Assembly (NCBI GenBank): GCA_046297495.1
Contig: JBKBIP010000052.1
Location: 1 to 21,952 of the forward strand
DNA length: 21,952 nt
Direction: 5' to 3'
Source of the DNA: JBKBIP01 sp046297495
Lineage (GTDB): Bacteria; Planctomycetota; Planctomycetia; Gemmatales; Gemmataceae
Below the pieces are notes generated by a model, which made no database searches, had not been told where the DNA came from, and saw nothing but the letters and a program-made list of their open reading frames with translations. The number at the start of each line of letters is the position of its first letter. Position 1 is the stretch's first letter. This document shows positions 5,453-14,362 of this stretch, piece by piece. The position numbers and the translations under genes are program-made.

Positions 5453-6463
5453 TTAGTGGACAGACGCTCCGACTTTCTTGGCCAATTCCCAGACTTGCAC
5501 GCTATTGCCACTGGCCGCGACGACGCGCCGGCCATCGGGACTGAAAGCGACCGAGGCGACATTTTTCGCGGCCCCGCGCAGGGTCAACAGTTCCTTGCCG
5601 CTGCCCGCGTCCCAGATTCTCACGGTACCGTCGTCGCTCCCGGAGGCGATGCGCTTGCTATTCGGACTGATGGCCAAAGATGTGACATCATCGGTATGAC
5701 CGCGCAGGGTGAACAATTCCTTGCCGCTGCCCGCGTCCCAGATTTTTATCGTGTCATCCATGCTCCCCGAAATGATGCGCTGGCCATCCGGGCTGAAGGC
5801 CACGGCGGTGATGGCGGCATCATGTCCATACAGAGTGAATAAGTCCTGTCCGCTGCGCGCGTCCCAGATGATTAAGGTGTCTTCCCCGTCGCCGGAGACA
5901 AGGTGCTTGCCGTCGGGGCTGAAGGCCACGGCGGTGACATCGTATTCATTGCCATGATCGAGCGTCAGCAACTCCTTGCCGCTGCGCGCGTCCCAGACTT
6001 TCAGGGTATCGTCCCCGCTCCCGGAAACGATCCGTTGGCCATCGGGGCTGAAGGCCACGGCGGTCACGTTTTCGGTATGGCCGCGCAGGGTCCGTAGCTC
6101 CTTGCCGTCGCGCGTATCCCAAATTGTCAACGTGGCGTTCCAGTGCCCCGCGACGACGCGCCGGCCATCGGGATGAAACGCCAAGGCCGTGACCCCTTTG
6201 CCTTGGCCGCGCAGACTTAACAACTCTTTGCCGCTGTGCGCGTCCCAGATTTTCAGGGTGTCATCCTCACTCCCGGAAACGATCCGCTGGCCGTCGGGGC
6301 TGAAGGCCACGGCGACAACCAATTGCTCATGCCCGCGCAGAATCCGGGAAGGAGGTTGGTTTGGTTCCTTCGCCGTCCCCTCGGCGTGGAGGCCCCCCCT
6401 GCTCATCAAGAGACCGGCGATAGCCAGCACGCCCCCTACCAGGATGAATTTTGCCATCTCCAT
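5453..6463 (-). CDS. Secreted/anchored WD40 beta-propeller protein
   Basis: 336 residues. The N-terminus (about 1-28, 'FILVGGVLAIAGLLM') is a hydrophobic signal or anchor, so the protein acts outside the cytoplasmic membrane. From residue 42 there are seven consecutive WD40 repeats, each with 'VTAVAFSPDGQRIVSGS' and 'DDTLKIWDARSGKEL'-type strands, enough to close one seven-bladed propeller. The repeats are unusually alike at protein and DNA level, indicating recent internal duplication. The gene begins 21 bp after the DUF1552 stop, so it is probably the third gene of the cytochrome operon; planctomycete cytochromes are often fused to WD40 domains, which supports the link. It is a likely protein-interaction scaffold. 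ATG at 6463 or 6457 could be the start. It converges with the Hsp70 gene with only 11 bp between stops and no terminator hairpin. Confidence 0.9.
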   Translation of the reverse strand: MEMAKFILVGGVLAIAGLLMSRGGLHAEGTAKEPNQPPSRILRGHEQLVVAVAFSPDGQRIVSGSEDDTLKIWDAHSGKELLSLRGQGKGVTALAFHPDGRRVVAGHWNATLTIWDTRDGKELRTLRGHTENVTAVAFSPDGQRIVSGSGDDTLKVWDARSGKELLTLDHGNEYDVTAVAFSPDGKHLVSGDGEDTLIIWDARSGQDLFTLYGHDAAITAVAFSPDGQRIISGSMDDTIKIWDAGSGKELFTLRGHTDDVTSLAISPNSKRIASGSDDGTVRIWDAGSGKELLTLRGAAKNVASVAFSPDGRRVVAASGNSVQVWELAKKVGASVH

Positions 6464-6484
6464 CCCACTTCCGCCACGGCAGCG

Positions 6485-7819
6485 CTAGGCCAAAAGCTCC
6501 GACAACGTGCCGGTGCTTTCCTTGAAAGAAGTCACCGGGCAGCCGAGCTGTTGGAGGATAGTCAAGTACAAATTGGATGCTGGCTTCTCGTCCCCCTTCC
6601 ACTTCAGATGTTGGCCGTGTTTGAAGCCCAACTTCCGACCGCCAGCTAGCAACATGGGGAAGCTCTTGCCGGAGTGACTGGTAATCTGCGAGCCGCCCAA
6701 CAGCAATACCGTGTGGTCCAACAGGGTACCTTCGGTCGCCGGGATGGCTTTCAGCTTGTCCATCAAACGGGCCAGACAGGCGCAGAACATTCTGTCCCGC
6801 AATCCCAAGACCTTCACGTCCGGGTTGTCGGCGCCACGGTTGCCGGTTCCCTTGTGGTGGAAATCGTGAGCGCCGCGGCTGGGAGCGCCGGTCTGCTTGG
6901 CCCACTCCCGGTACTCATCGTAGTTCGGTCCCCCTTCGCCCCCCAGACTGTGCGTGACCACGCGGGTCATGTCGGTCTGGAAAGCCAAGACGATCAGGTC
7001 CAGCATCAATTCGATGTGCTCCCGCATACTATTCTTCGCTTCTGGCTGGACCCGAACTTGTTCCTCGTCGAAGGGGGGCCGGCCGCGCTGGAGAATGGCG
7101 GAGCTGTCCTGCAAACGTCGTTCGACGTCTCGGATGGCTTCCAGGTATTGATCGAGCCGTTGCCGATCCACCGAACCAAGATGACGTTGGAAATCATGGA
7201 CGCTGCCGACGGCGGTATCCAAGATGCTGCGATTGAGCGCCAAGCGTGCTTGGGCTGCGCGAACCTGCTCTGGGTCGGCGGGGGGAAACAAGCGTTCAAA
7301 GATCGTGCGATGGTTCCCGATCGCAGGGATATCCACCCCTAGGGCGTTCCGAGACAACGTCGCGGTGCCGACACCATCGGTGAACGACAGGGCTAACGAT
7401 GGAATCCAAGTCGGTCCCAGATGCTTGGCCGCCACCTGATCCATGGAGACCGTGTTCGTGATCGTGCCAGGCGTGAGGTTGATGTTATGCCCCGTCAACC
7501 AGTTGTAGGGATGCACATGACCGCTGATGCGCCCCTGGATGTGCGAGAGATTCGACAGCACCGAGAACTGGTCGCGGTGATGGGCCAACGGCTGGTGCGA
7601 TGGCGCCAGGGTGTAGCCGAAACCTGTGTCCGGGGGGAACCAATCATAATGGTTGATGCCGCCGGGAATGTAGAAACAGGCCAAACGTGGCGGCTCCTGC
7701 TTGCCCGCAGCCGCCGCCAGCGTGGTCCCCCCCATGATTTCCAGATACGGCAGGGCCAGCGTGGCGCCGAAACCGCGCAAAAAGGTTCGCCGAGTGATCG
7801 GGTTGGTTTTGGGATTCAT
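6485..7819 (-). CDS. DUF1552 family Tat-exported protein
   Basis: 444 residues from ATG 7819. The N-terminus has a twin-arginine signal: 'TRRTFLRG' (9-16) then 'FGATLALPYLEI' and an Ala-rich cleavage region. The rest matches the planctomycete/verrucomicrobial DUF1552 family: 'LACFYIPGGINHYDWFPP' near the mature N-terminus, 'SNLSHIQGRISGHVH', 'MTRVVTHSLGGEGGPN' and 'GAPSRGAHDFHHKG'. The biochemical role is not established. I chose 7819 because GGCAGGAG lies 6 nt upstream; an ATG at 7825 touches that site and would overlap the previous stop. It is cotranscribed with the upstream cytochrome gene, a pairing common in these phyla. Confidence 0.92.
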   Translation of the reverse strand: MNPKTNPITRRTFLRGFGATLALPYLEIMGGTTLAAAAGKQEPPRLACFYIPGGINHYDWFPPDTGFGYTLAPSHQPLAHHRDQFSVLSNLSHIQGRISGHVHPYNWLTGHNINLTPGTITNTVSMDQVAAKHLGPTWIPSLALSFTDGVGTATLSRNALGVDIPAIGNHRTIFERLFPPADPEQVRAAQARLALNRSILDTAVGSVHDFQRHLGSVDRQRLDQYLEAIRDVERRLQDSSAILQRGRPPFDEEQVRVQPEAKNSMREHIELMLDLIVLAFQTDMTRVVTHSLGGEGGPNYDEYREWAKQTGAPSRGAHDFHHKGTGNRGADNPDVKVLGLRDRMFCACLARLMDKLKAIPATEGTLLDHTVLLLGGSQITSHSGKSFPMLLAGGRKLGFKHGQHLKWKGDEKPASNLYLTILQQLGCPVTSFKESTGTLSELLA

Positions 7820-7821
7820 CG

Positions 7822-10461
7822 TCATCTCCTGCCGGTGGGAATGGAGGATTCGGTTGGTGGTTCGTATTGTTCGTGGAAGGCACGGGAGCGCACCACGGCC
7901 TTGAGCAGATCGCGGAGCGGATAGTTCTTGGGGCGGTGGTCTTTCATAATTGTCGTGATCTCTTGCGTTTCGTCAATCCCTGGCAATCGGCCAGTCGCAT
8001 AAATCATGAGATTCTTCATTAGACCACGCACCAGGTCGGTTTGGTAGTCGCTAATGACAATTTGTTTGAATTCGGCGAACGTTCGGAACTCTTCCCCGCG
8101 TGGCAACTGGCCGGCGGTGTCCACGGGGCGAGTCTTGCCGACGCCGTGCCAGGCGATGCGGCCATCCAATTCGCCGCGGACGTGGCTTTCGTGTTCCACA
8201 TCGCGCCAGCGGCCGCTGATGTCAAAGTTTTGAAAAGCGAAACCGACTGGATCAATGGTCCGATGGCAGACCGCGCAGCGCTGATCTTGCTGATGAAGCT
8301 TGAGCAGCTCGCGGAAGGTTTTGCCTTTGTTCTTCGCTTCGGAGGGATCGAGTTCGGGCACCTCCAAAGGCGGGGGGGGCGGCGGATGGTCCAGAATGTG
8401 ACGCAAGGTCCAGGCGCCGCGATAGATCACCCAGTTCTCCCCCATCCAGCACAGCATCGATTGCAGGCCGGCGTGGCCCAAGATGCCGCCACCGCGTGGA
8501 TCATCGGATCGTAGCTTGACTTTGCGCAGCTGGCCCCCTTCGATCCCGTCGTAGCCGTAGTGCCGCGCCAGGGCGTCGTTCATCATGGTCCAGTCGCTGA
8601 CGATCAACTCCTGAGCGGGCCGATTGTCGGCCACCAACTGGCTGATGTAGGCGATGGTCTCCTCGCGCATCGACTCTTTGAGATAGCGGGCGAACCGGAA
8701 GTCTTGTTTTTGAAGGTGATCCTGCGCGATGGTGATCGGTTGCTCCATTTCGAGCCACTGGATGATGAAGGGGCGGAAAAAGGCTTGGCTGCGGGGATCG
8801 GCCAACAAGCGGTCCACCTGCGCATCGAGCACGGCTGGCGCGCGGAGCTTGCCGGCGGCCGCCAGACGGCGCAGCTCGGCATCGGGCGGCTCTCCCACGA
8901 GCATGAAACTCAACCGCGACGCGATGGCGTATTGCGCCAGCGTAGCGTCGGGGTGCGCCGGTGAATCTTGATAGCGGAACGGAGCGCTGAGCAAGACCGC
9001 TTGCAAGGCAGCGCGCAGGGCGTCATCGAACGACATGCCATCGGCACGCAGCTGCTGGTAGAGCTTGTGGAAAGGAGCCTGCTCGACCTCGGTCACGGGC
9101 CGCCGCCAGGCGCGCTCGATCCAAAGGTGAAGCAGCCGCTGGGCGGACGCGGCATCATCTCGAAGTTGGCCGACATCCGCCCGCCACGCCGTTGGCGGCC
9201 AGGGAGCGACCAGGTCCGGTTCAATGGTCATGGCCTGCAACACGATGAACGGCGCCGGTTGCTTCTCCGGCGGCAGGCTTTTCCGGTCGAAGAGAGGACG
9301 GAACAAGCCCGTCCCGCCCGGAATGGGATCGTTGGGATTGCTCCGGTCTTCGTTCGGAAAACCCTCGACCGCGTAGGGGATCTCCACTTTGTTGCTCAGA
9401 TGAATGCTGACTCCTTTGGATTGGACCACCACATCTGCCAGATGCACTTCATACACTAGGCGGCGCGGCTGGTCGAGCGTGCCGGTGATCTCGACATAGT
9501 CAAGGTCCTTGCCGCCGACTTGCACCCACAGGCGGGGATTGGGGATGCCGTCCAATGGCTTCAGAGCCGAGACCACCACGGTCAAGCGCAGGATGCCGGG
9601 ACGCCCCGGCGGCAGCGGAACGACGACATTCAGCGTGTCGCGCTCGCCGACCGCTCGTGGCTCCAGCAGCAGCCCCTGGCCGGGCTGACTGTAGCGGATG
9701 CCCCTCACCTGCGCTCCCTCGTTTTTCCAGGCTTCCAGGGCTTTGCGCGGATCGGCCGCCGCGCGCAGGTTGACCGTGAGTACCTGGCCCGCGGCCGGCT
9801 CCAGAAAACGAATGCCATCGACCGCCCGCCGGGTCACTTCCAACCATTGCGCGACGGCGTCGGAGGCCTCTTGCAAACCGTCAGCGCCGGTGTCAAACCC
9901 TCCCACCGTGCCATCCCCCGGCAGCGCCTGAGAGAAATCCACGCCCAAGCCGGTCACGTCTCGCAGGGCGGCCGCCAGCTCGCGCCGATTGAGTCGCCGC
10001 GTGTTCCCAGAACCGATGGCCCGCTGTCGTTCCCGCAGCCAGGTTAGAACTTGCTGTGTTTCCTCCTCTCCGGGCCGCGGGCGCGTTGGGGGAGGCATCT
10101 CCCCAGCGGCGACCCGTTCATGCACGCGCGTCCACAAATTCCGGTTGTCACTATCTACGTCGGTAAGGTGATCAAAGCGAATTTGTGCTTCCTGCTTGCG
10201 TTCCCCGTGGCACGAAAGACAGTGCTCCTTCAAAAACGGAGCCACCAGCCGCGCGAACGTCTTGTCCGCTTCCCCCCGTGCCCCTGGACCAAAACACAAC
10301 GGCAGTAGTCCCGCCACGAGCCACAGCGGACCACGCCCCAGCCCACGAAGGAAACGAACGTCCCGTCCGACCGTATTCGCCCAACGATGCAAGGCGCAAG
10401 AAAGTGCGGTCATGCCATTCATCTCCGGTTTGCCTCGAATGTCTCTTGGTGCATCCGCCAT
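7822..10461 (-). CDS. Planctomycete-type cytochrome (PSCyt1, DUF1587/1592/1588/1585 architecture)
   Basis: About 879 residues. After an uncleaved-looking N-terminus and a hydrophobic segment ('LWLVAGLLPLCF', about 46-57), a first haem-binding CxxCH occurs in 'HCLSCHGERK' (about 81-85). 'RRLNRRELAAALRDVTGLG' marks DUF1587; a beta-rich region follows, then DUF1595/1592 helices ('AQYAIASRLSFMLVGEPPD'), DUF1588 with a second CxxCH in 'CAVCHRTIDPVGF' (about 729-733), and DUF1585 at the C-terminus ('MKNLMIYATGRLPG'). This is an exported redox protein of unknown substrate. The start is uncertain: the frame is open up to 10560, but a promoter at 10512-10540 excludes that. GGAGAG precedes ATG-ATG at 10464/10461, and GGAG precedes later ATGs at 10422/10413. 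It is the first gene of a three-gene operon. Confidence 0.92.
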   Translation of the reverse strand: MADAPRDIRGKPEMNGMTALSCALHRWANTVGRDVRFLRGLGRGPLWLVAGLLPLCFGPGARGEADKTFARLVAPFLKEHCLSCHGERKQEAQIRFDHLTDVDSDNRNLWTRVHERVAAGEMPPPTRPRPGEEETQQVLTWLRERQRAIGSGNTRRLNRRELAAALRDVTGLGVDFSQALPGDGTVGGFDTGADGLQEASDAVAQWLEVTRRAVDGIRFLEPAAGQVLTVNLRAAADPRKALEAWKNEGAQVRGIRYSQPGQGLLLEPRAVGERDTLNVVVPLPPGRPGILRLTVVVSALKPLDGIPNPRLWVQVGGKDLDYVEITGTLDQPRRLVYEVHLADVVVQSKGVSIHLSNKVEIPYAVEGFPNEDRSNPNDPIPGGTGLFRPLFDRKSLPPEKQPAPFIVLQAMTIEPDLVAPWPPTAWRADVGQLRDDAASAQRLLHLWIERAWRRPVTEVEQAPFHKLYQQLRADGMSFDDALRAALQAVLLSAPFRYQDSPAHPDATLAQYAIASRLSFMLVGEPPDAELRRLAAAGKLRAPAVLDAQVDRLLADPRSQAFFRPFIIQWLEMEQPITIAQDHLQKQDFRFARYLKESMREETIAYISQLVADNRPAQELIVSDWTMMNDALARHYGYDGIEGGQLRKVKLRSDDPRGGGILGHAGLQSMLCWMGENWVIYRGAWTLRHILDHPPPPPPLEVPELDPSEAKNKGKTFRELLKLHQQDQRCAVCHRTIDPVGFAFQNFDISGRWRDVEHESHVRGELDGRIAWHGVGKTRPVDTAGQLPRGEEFRTFAEFKQIVISDYQTDLVRGLMKNLMIYATGRLPGIDETQEITTIMKDHRPKNYPLRDLLKAVVRSRAFHEQYEPPTESSIPTGRR

Positions 10462-10511
10462 CATCTCTCCAATCCCGTTATGATGCAAACCGAACACACC
10501 TAATGCACGAT

Positions 10512-10540
10512 ATTGTCGCAAGCTCCGAGGATTCTGGCAA
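10512..10540 (-). promoter_or_regulatory. Probable promoter of the cytochrome-DUF1552-WD40 operon
   Basis: Minus strand: TTGCCA at 10540-10535, a 17-bp spacer, GACAAT at 10517-10512. The predicted start near 10505 leaves a leader of about 45 nt to the ATG at 10461. Matches are five of six and four of six to the sigma-70 consensus. Confidence 0.45.
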
Positions 10541-10673
10541 CCACTTCGGACCATTGACATCTCCGCGGTTCACCAGGGAGAGGATCGCTAATCTCCTTTT
10601 GCGAAAAGCAGCTCGGGGCCGGTGGATTTCGTACAATAACGGCAGACCACCGATACCCAAAGGGCAGTCTATC

Positions 10674-11465
10674 ATGGAACATGCAACTACCACCGCTCCG
10701 AGCCTGTTGGTTGAAGTGCGGCATGAGGTCGCCACCTTGACACTTAATCGCCCCGAAAAGCGCAATGCCCTGTCGCGGCATCTCTTGGGAGAGTTGGAAA
10801 CGGCCCTGACCAGCATCGCTAAGGATCAGGCGGTGCGCGTGGTCGTGCTGGCGGCGGCGGGACATGTATTTAGTTCTGGCCACGACTTGGGAGAGCTGAC
10901 CGGCGGCACGGAGCCAGAATATCGGGACTTGTTTACTCTGTGTGCGCGGGTCATGCTGCACCTGCGCCGCTTGCCGCAGCCGGTCATTGCTCGCGTGCAG
11001 GGATTGGCCACGGCAGCGGGCTGTCAGTTGGTGGCGGCCTGCGACCTGGCGGTCGCCGCCGCCGATGCCACCTTCGCCACCCCCGGCGTCAAGATCGGCC
11101 TGTTCTGCACAACGCCGATGGTGCCGCTGGTGCGAGCCGTTCCCCCCAAGGCCGCCCTGGAAATGCTGCTCACCGGCAAACCGATCTCGGCCACGCGGGC
11201 GTTGGAATTGGGGCTGGTCAATCGCGTCGTGTCGCACGACCAACTCGACGCCGCCATCCACGAGTTGGCCGACGCCATCAAAGGGGCCAGTTATCTCACC
11301 GTGCAGCTCGGCAAACGGGCATTTTATGAGCAACTTCCCCTGGATGAAGTGACCGCCTATGAAAAGGCCATCGACGTGATGACGCACAATGCCTTGAAGC
11401 ATGATGCTCAAGAAGGGATGCAAGCGTTTTTGCAAAAGCGCCAACCACAGTGGCAGGGGAAGTAG
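10674..11465 (+). CDS. ECHDC3-like enoyl-CoA hydratase/isomerase superfamily protein
   Basis: 263 residues with the crotonase fold: 'LNRPEKRNALS' (24-34), first oxyanion-hole segment 'FSSGHDLGEL' (66-75), second 'VQGLATAAGCQLVAACDLAV' (108-127), 'FATPGVKIGLFCTTP' (134-148) and a C-terminal helix 'EGMQAFLQKRQPQW'. These segments resemble animal ECHDC3 more than classical FadB/EchA. The two glutamates used by true enoyl-CoA hydratases are replaced by Q118 and G138, so simple hydratase activity is doubtful; CoA-ester binding is still likely. The start is ATG 10674, with AAGGG about 10 nt upstream; the long upstream extension of the frame overlaps the opposite cytochrome gene and is not conserved-looking. 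The neighbour is a phosphotransacylase, also a CoA enzyme, on the same strand 110 bp downstream. Confidence 0.9.
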   Translation: MEHATTTAPSLLVEVRHEVATLTLNRPEKRNALSRHLLGELETALTSIAKDQAVRVVVLAAAGHVFSSGHDLGELTGGTEPEYRDLFTLCARVMLHLRRLPQPVIARVQGLATAAGCQLVAACDLAVAAADATFATPGVKIGLFCTTPMVPLVRAVPPKAALEMLLTGKPISATRALELGLVNRVVSHDQLDAAIHELADAIKGASYLTVQLGKRAFYEQLPLDEVTAYEKAIDVMTHNALKHDAQEGMQAFLQKRQPQWQGK

Positions 11466-11574
11466 CGATCGACTCGGCCCGATGGAATTCACGCCAGGGG
11501 GTGTTTCTCTGAATAGGACGTTGCACGCGGTCGGGTAGTGGACGTGCGCGAAACGATGAATCAAGTCAGGTGCT

Positions 11575-12486
11575 ATGTCTCTCTCATCCTTCGATGATCT
11601 GTTCCGCTTGGCCGATCAGCTCACCCAGCCGGTGCCGGTAGCAGTGGCGGGTGGGGCGGATGACACGGTCTTGGAAGCACTGCGGGAAGCGGTGGAGCGT
11701 GGCTGGGTGGCGCCGGCGCTGGCGGGGCCTGAAGCGGATGTCCGCCGACTGGCAGCGGAACGCGGCATCGACTTGCGCGGGTTTCGGCTCGTGGATACCG
11801 AGGAACCCGCGCCGGCGGCGGTGGCCGAGGTGCGTCAGGGACGGGCGGCGTTGCTGATGAAGGGGCAAATCGCCACGCCGGCCCTGATGAAAGCGGTGCT
11901 CGATCCGGCGTTTGGCTTGCGAACCGGAGGCACCATTTGCCAGATCGTGTTGATGGAAATTGGTCCCACGAACCGGCGTTTCCTGCTGGCGGATACCGGC
12001 CTCTGCATCCAGCCCACCTTGGAACAAAAGGCAGACATATTGCGCGGCACCGTGGCGGTGGCACGCCAACTGGAGGCCGCCGAGCCGCGCGTGGCCGTAC
12101 TGGCCGCCACCGAATCCCCCACCGACGCCATGCCGGAGACGCTGGAGGCCGCCGAGCTGCAACGCCGGCAGCAAGCGGGAGAGTTTCCCGGCTGCCGGGT
12201 GCGCGGGCCGCTGTCGTTTGACCTGGCGTATGCCGAGGAAGCCGCCGCCCGGAAACGGCTCCACGATCCTGACTTCGGCGCGGCCGACGTGATGCTCTTT
12301 CCCAATCTGCTGGCCGCCAACCTGACCGTCAAGGCCATCATGTACACAGCGGATTGTCGCTTCGGTGGCATATTATGGGGAGCCAGTTGTCCTGTCGTGT
12401 TCATGTCCCGCGCCGACAGCTCCGCCACGCGCCTGCGCTCGCTGGCCCTGGCGCTGCGGTGTGGATCGTTTTCCAAACGGGGGTAA
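11575..12486 (+). CDS. Phosphate acetyl/butyryltransferase family protein
   Basis: 303 residues matching the PTA/PTB family, which moves acyl groups between CoA and phosphate. Visible signatures are 'ALLMKGQIATPALMKAVLD' (92-110), 'FGLRTGGTICQIVLME' (113-128), the central 'GCRVRGPLSFDLAY' and the C-terminal 'ADVMLFPNLLAANLTVKAIMY' core. Length fits phosphate butyryltransferase (about 300) rather than the long multidomain Pta. The final residues ('LALALRCGSFSKRG') depart slightly from the family end but the domain is complete. The ATG at 11575 has AAGTCAGG about 5 nt upstream. Together with the ECHDC3-like gene it suggests short-chain acyl-CoA metabolism in the cytoplasm. No kinase partner (Ack/Buk) is in the window, so whether it makes acyl-phosphate for ATP is open. 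Confidence 0.88.
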   Translation: MSLSSFDDLFRLADQLTQPVPVAVAGGADDTVLEALREAVERGWVAPALAGPEADVRRLAAERGIDLRGFRLVDTEEPAPAAVAEVRQGRAALLMKGQIATPALMKAVLDPAFGLRTGGTICQIVLMEIGPTNRRFLLADTGLCIQPTLEQKADILRGTVAVARQLEAAEPRVAVLAATESPTDAMPETLEAAELQRRQQAGEFPGCRVRGPLSFDLAYAEEAAARKRLHDPDFGAADVMLFPNLLAANLTVKAIMYTADCRFGGILWGASCPVVFMSRADSSATRLRSLALALRCGSFSKRG

Positions 12487-12611
12487 TAGTTGGCCGTCTT
12501 GACTTGTATCCCGATCCGCTTTTGCTTGCCATTTTCAAATGGCGGATGGATAATGACGAATACCGTTCTGACGCGTATGATCTTCGTGGTTCCAATCAAA
12601 AAGGAAAGACC

Positions 12612-14036
12612 ATGTCACAGACTGCCCGTCCATCGCTGGAGAAGATCGACCCGACCGAGGCTTGGCAGCCGTGGCAACCCAGCGCCGCCCAACCGTGGGA
12701 CCGCAAGTGGGCGGCCCATCTGTATCGGCGGGCCGCTTTTGGCGCGACGACCGTCGATTTGGATAAGGCCGTGCAAGACGGCTTCGAGACTACCTTGAAC
12801 CGCGTGCTAGACGGCGACCCGCGCCGCGCGGAACGGGATCGCCAGCTGCGTGCCAGCATGAAAGGCCCCGTCACCAAGGGGAACAAGGCCGCCAACCTGC
12901 GCGGCTGGTGGCTGTACTGGATGATGAACAACGCCCATCCGCTGCGTGAGAAGATGACGCTGTTTTGGCACAACCACTTTGCCACCAGCATCGTCAAGGT
13001 GCAAAGCGCTGCCTTGATGTTCACGCAAAACCAAACGCTTTACGATCACGCCCTGGGCAAGTTCCAGCCGCTGTTGCTGGCCATGAGCAAGGACCCGGCC
13101 ATGCTCATCTGGCTGGATTCCAACAGCAACGTCAAGGGCAAGCCCAACGAGAACTACGCCCGCGAGGTGATGGAGCTGTTCAGCCTGGGTGTCGGCAACT
13201 ACACCGAGAAGGACGTTCAAGAAGCCGCCCGCGCCTTCACCGGCTGGCACACGGACAACGAACAATTCACCTTTGCGGCGAGCGTGCATGACTTTAGCGA
13301 CAAGACCGTGCTCGGCCAGAAAGGCAACTGGGACGGCGGCGACATCGTCCGCATTGTCCTAGAACAGCCGGCCGCCGCGCGCTTCCTGGTTCACAAGCTA
13401 TATCGCTATTTCATCAGCGAGAGCCAGACGCCGCCGGACCGTTTCCTGCAACCGCTGACCGACTCCTTCGGCCAAAGCGGTTACGACATCGCCGCACTGG
13501 TGCGGACCATGCTATCGTCGCGTCATTTCTTCTCGGCGTATGCCTACCGCCAGCGCATCAAAAGCCCGGTGGAGTTCGTGTTGGGGGCGGCCCGCGACGT
13601 GGGGCAAGGCCAGGTCGCGCCGGGAGCCTTGATCACGCCGTTGGAGGAAATGGGACAGCAGCTGTTCGCGCCGCCGAACGTCAAGGGTTGGAACATGGGC
13701 CGGCATTGGCTGAACACCGCCACCCTGTTGGCCCGGCATAACTTCGTTCACGGTATGACCGTGGGAAGTCCGTTCATCAATTATCTGGATGAGGGATCGC
13801 GCTTCGCCGTGGCGGTCGATCCGGCCGCCATCGTGCGCCAGGCCAAGCTCAAGCAACCGGCCCAGATCGCCGAGCTGATGTTCGACTTGGTTTTGCAAGG
13901 GGATGTCCGCCCCGATACGCGCCAACAGGTGTTGGCCTTTCTGAACGAAGGCCAGCCCAAGAACGACCAGCTCGATGACCGCATCCGCGAGACGTTCCAC
14001 CTGATCATGACCATGCCAGAATATCAGCTGGCATGA
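12612..14036 (+). CDS. DUF1800 family protein
   Basis: 474 residues from ATG 12612, with AAGGAAAG just upstream; the open frame extends back to 12354 but overlaps the previous gene. Family landmarks: 'AAHLYRRAAFGATTVDLDKA' (34-53), 'EKMTLFWHNHFATS' (113-126), 'NENYAREVMELFSLGVGNYT' (179-198) then 'EAARAFTGW' (204-212), and 'PPNVKGWNMGRHWLNTATLL' further on. No signal peptide is evident; residues 1-30 are polar. Function is unknown. DUF1800 genes are typically followed directly by a DUF1501 gene, which is found here 940 bp downstream with an alkyltransferase gene between. Confidence 0.92.
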   Translation: MSQTARPSLEKIDPTEAWQPWQPSAAQPWDRKWAAHLYRRAAFGATTVDLDKAVQDGFETTLNRVLDGDPRRAERDRQLRASMKGPVTKGNKAANLRGWWLYWMMNNAHPLREKMTLFWHNHFATSIVKVQSAALMFTQNQTLYDHALGKFQPLLLAMSKDPAMLIWLDSNSNVKGKPNENYAREVMELFSLGVGNYTEKDVQEAARAFTGWHTDNEQFTFAASVHDFSDKTVLGQKGNWDGGDIVRIVLEQPAAARFLVHKLYRYFISESQTPPDRFLQPLTDSFGQSGYDIAALVRTMLSSRHFFSAYAYRQRIKSPVEFVLGAARDVGQGQVAPGALITPLEEMGQQLFAPPNVKGWNMGRHWLNTATLLARHNFVHGMTVGSPFINYLDEGSRFAVAVDPAAIVRQAKLKQPAQIAELMFDLVLQGDVRPDTRQQVLAFLNEGQPKNDQLDDRIRETFHLIMTMPEYQLA

Positions 14037-14362
14037 GATGGCATATCGGTTGTCCATGATGGCGCGGAGTAGGTCCTCAACCTTGAAACAATTCGACCTC
14101 GTGGCCGCATTGAGAGGGGGAAAGATTCTGCGGGTAGGAGACGGCAACCTGACGTTCGCCCGCGCCTTGGTCCGCAAGCGGCGCATCGCTTCCCCCGGCC
14201 CGACCGCCAAGGGGAAACCTGCCCGGATGCGCTTCGATTGATCCAAGGGGAAGGATCGGGATGATACGAAATGGCCACCCGATGGGCCACCTGATGTCGG
14301 TCGGCAAGCAACGCATCCATCATTCACTAAGTGTCGCTCTCTTGCACGGAAAGAGTCGCACC
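14037..14362. other. Interval between the DUF1800 and alkyltransferase genes, with a possible gene fragment
   Basis: A 67-codon frame from ATG 14038 to TGA 14241 on the plus strand contains 'GGKILRVGDGNLTFARAL', which resembles the first strand and glycine loop of Rossmann methyltransferases of the BMT5/DUF2431 type ('kiLlVGeGnfSFa.aLa'). The resemblance stops there and no continuation is visible in another frame, so this may be a truncated fragment or chance. The rest of the interval holds only the GGAAAGAG ribosome site (about 14348-14355) of the next gene. Confidence 0.25.

Noticed and set aside
5500..6340. Periodic DNA repeats considered as a CRISPR or tandem array
   Set aside because: The period of about 126 bp is the WD40 blade length and the frame is open throughout.
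10500..11564. A 354-codon open frame on the minus strand across the ECHDC3-like gene
   Set aside because: It is the antisense shadow of a well-supported crotonase-fold gene in GC-rich DNA; its translation shows no domain.
13512..14327. A 271-codon minus-strand frame overlapping the end of DUF1800
   Set aside because: Mostly antisense to DUF1800, low complexity in arginine and glycine, no ribosome site or motif.
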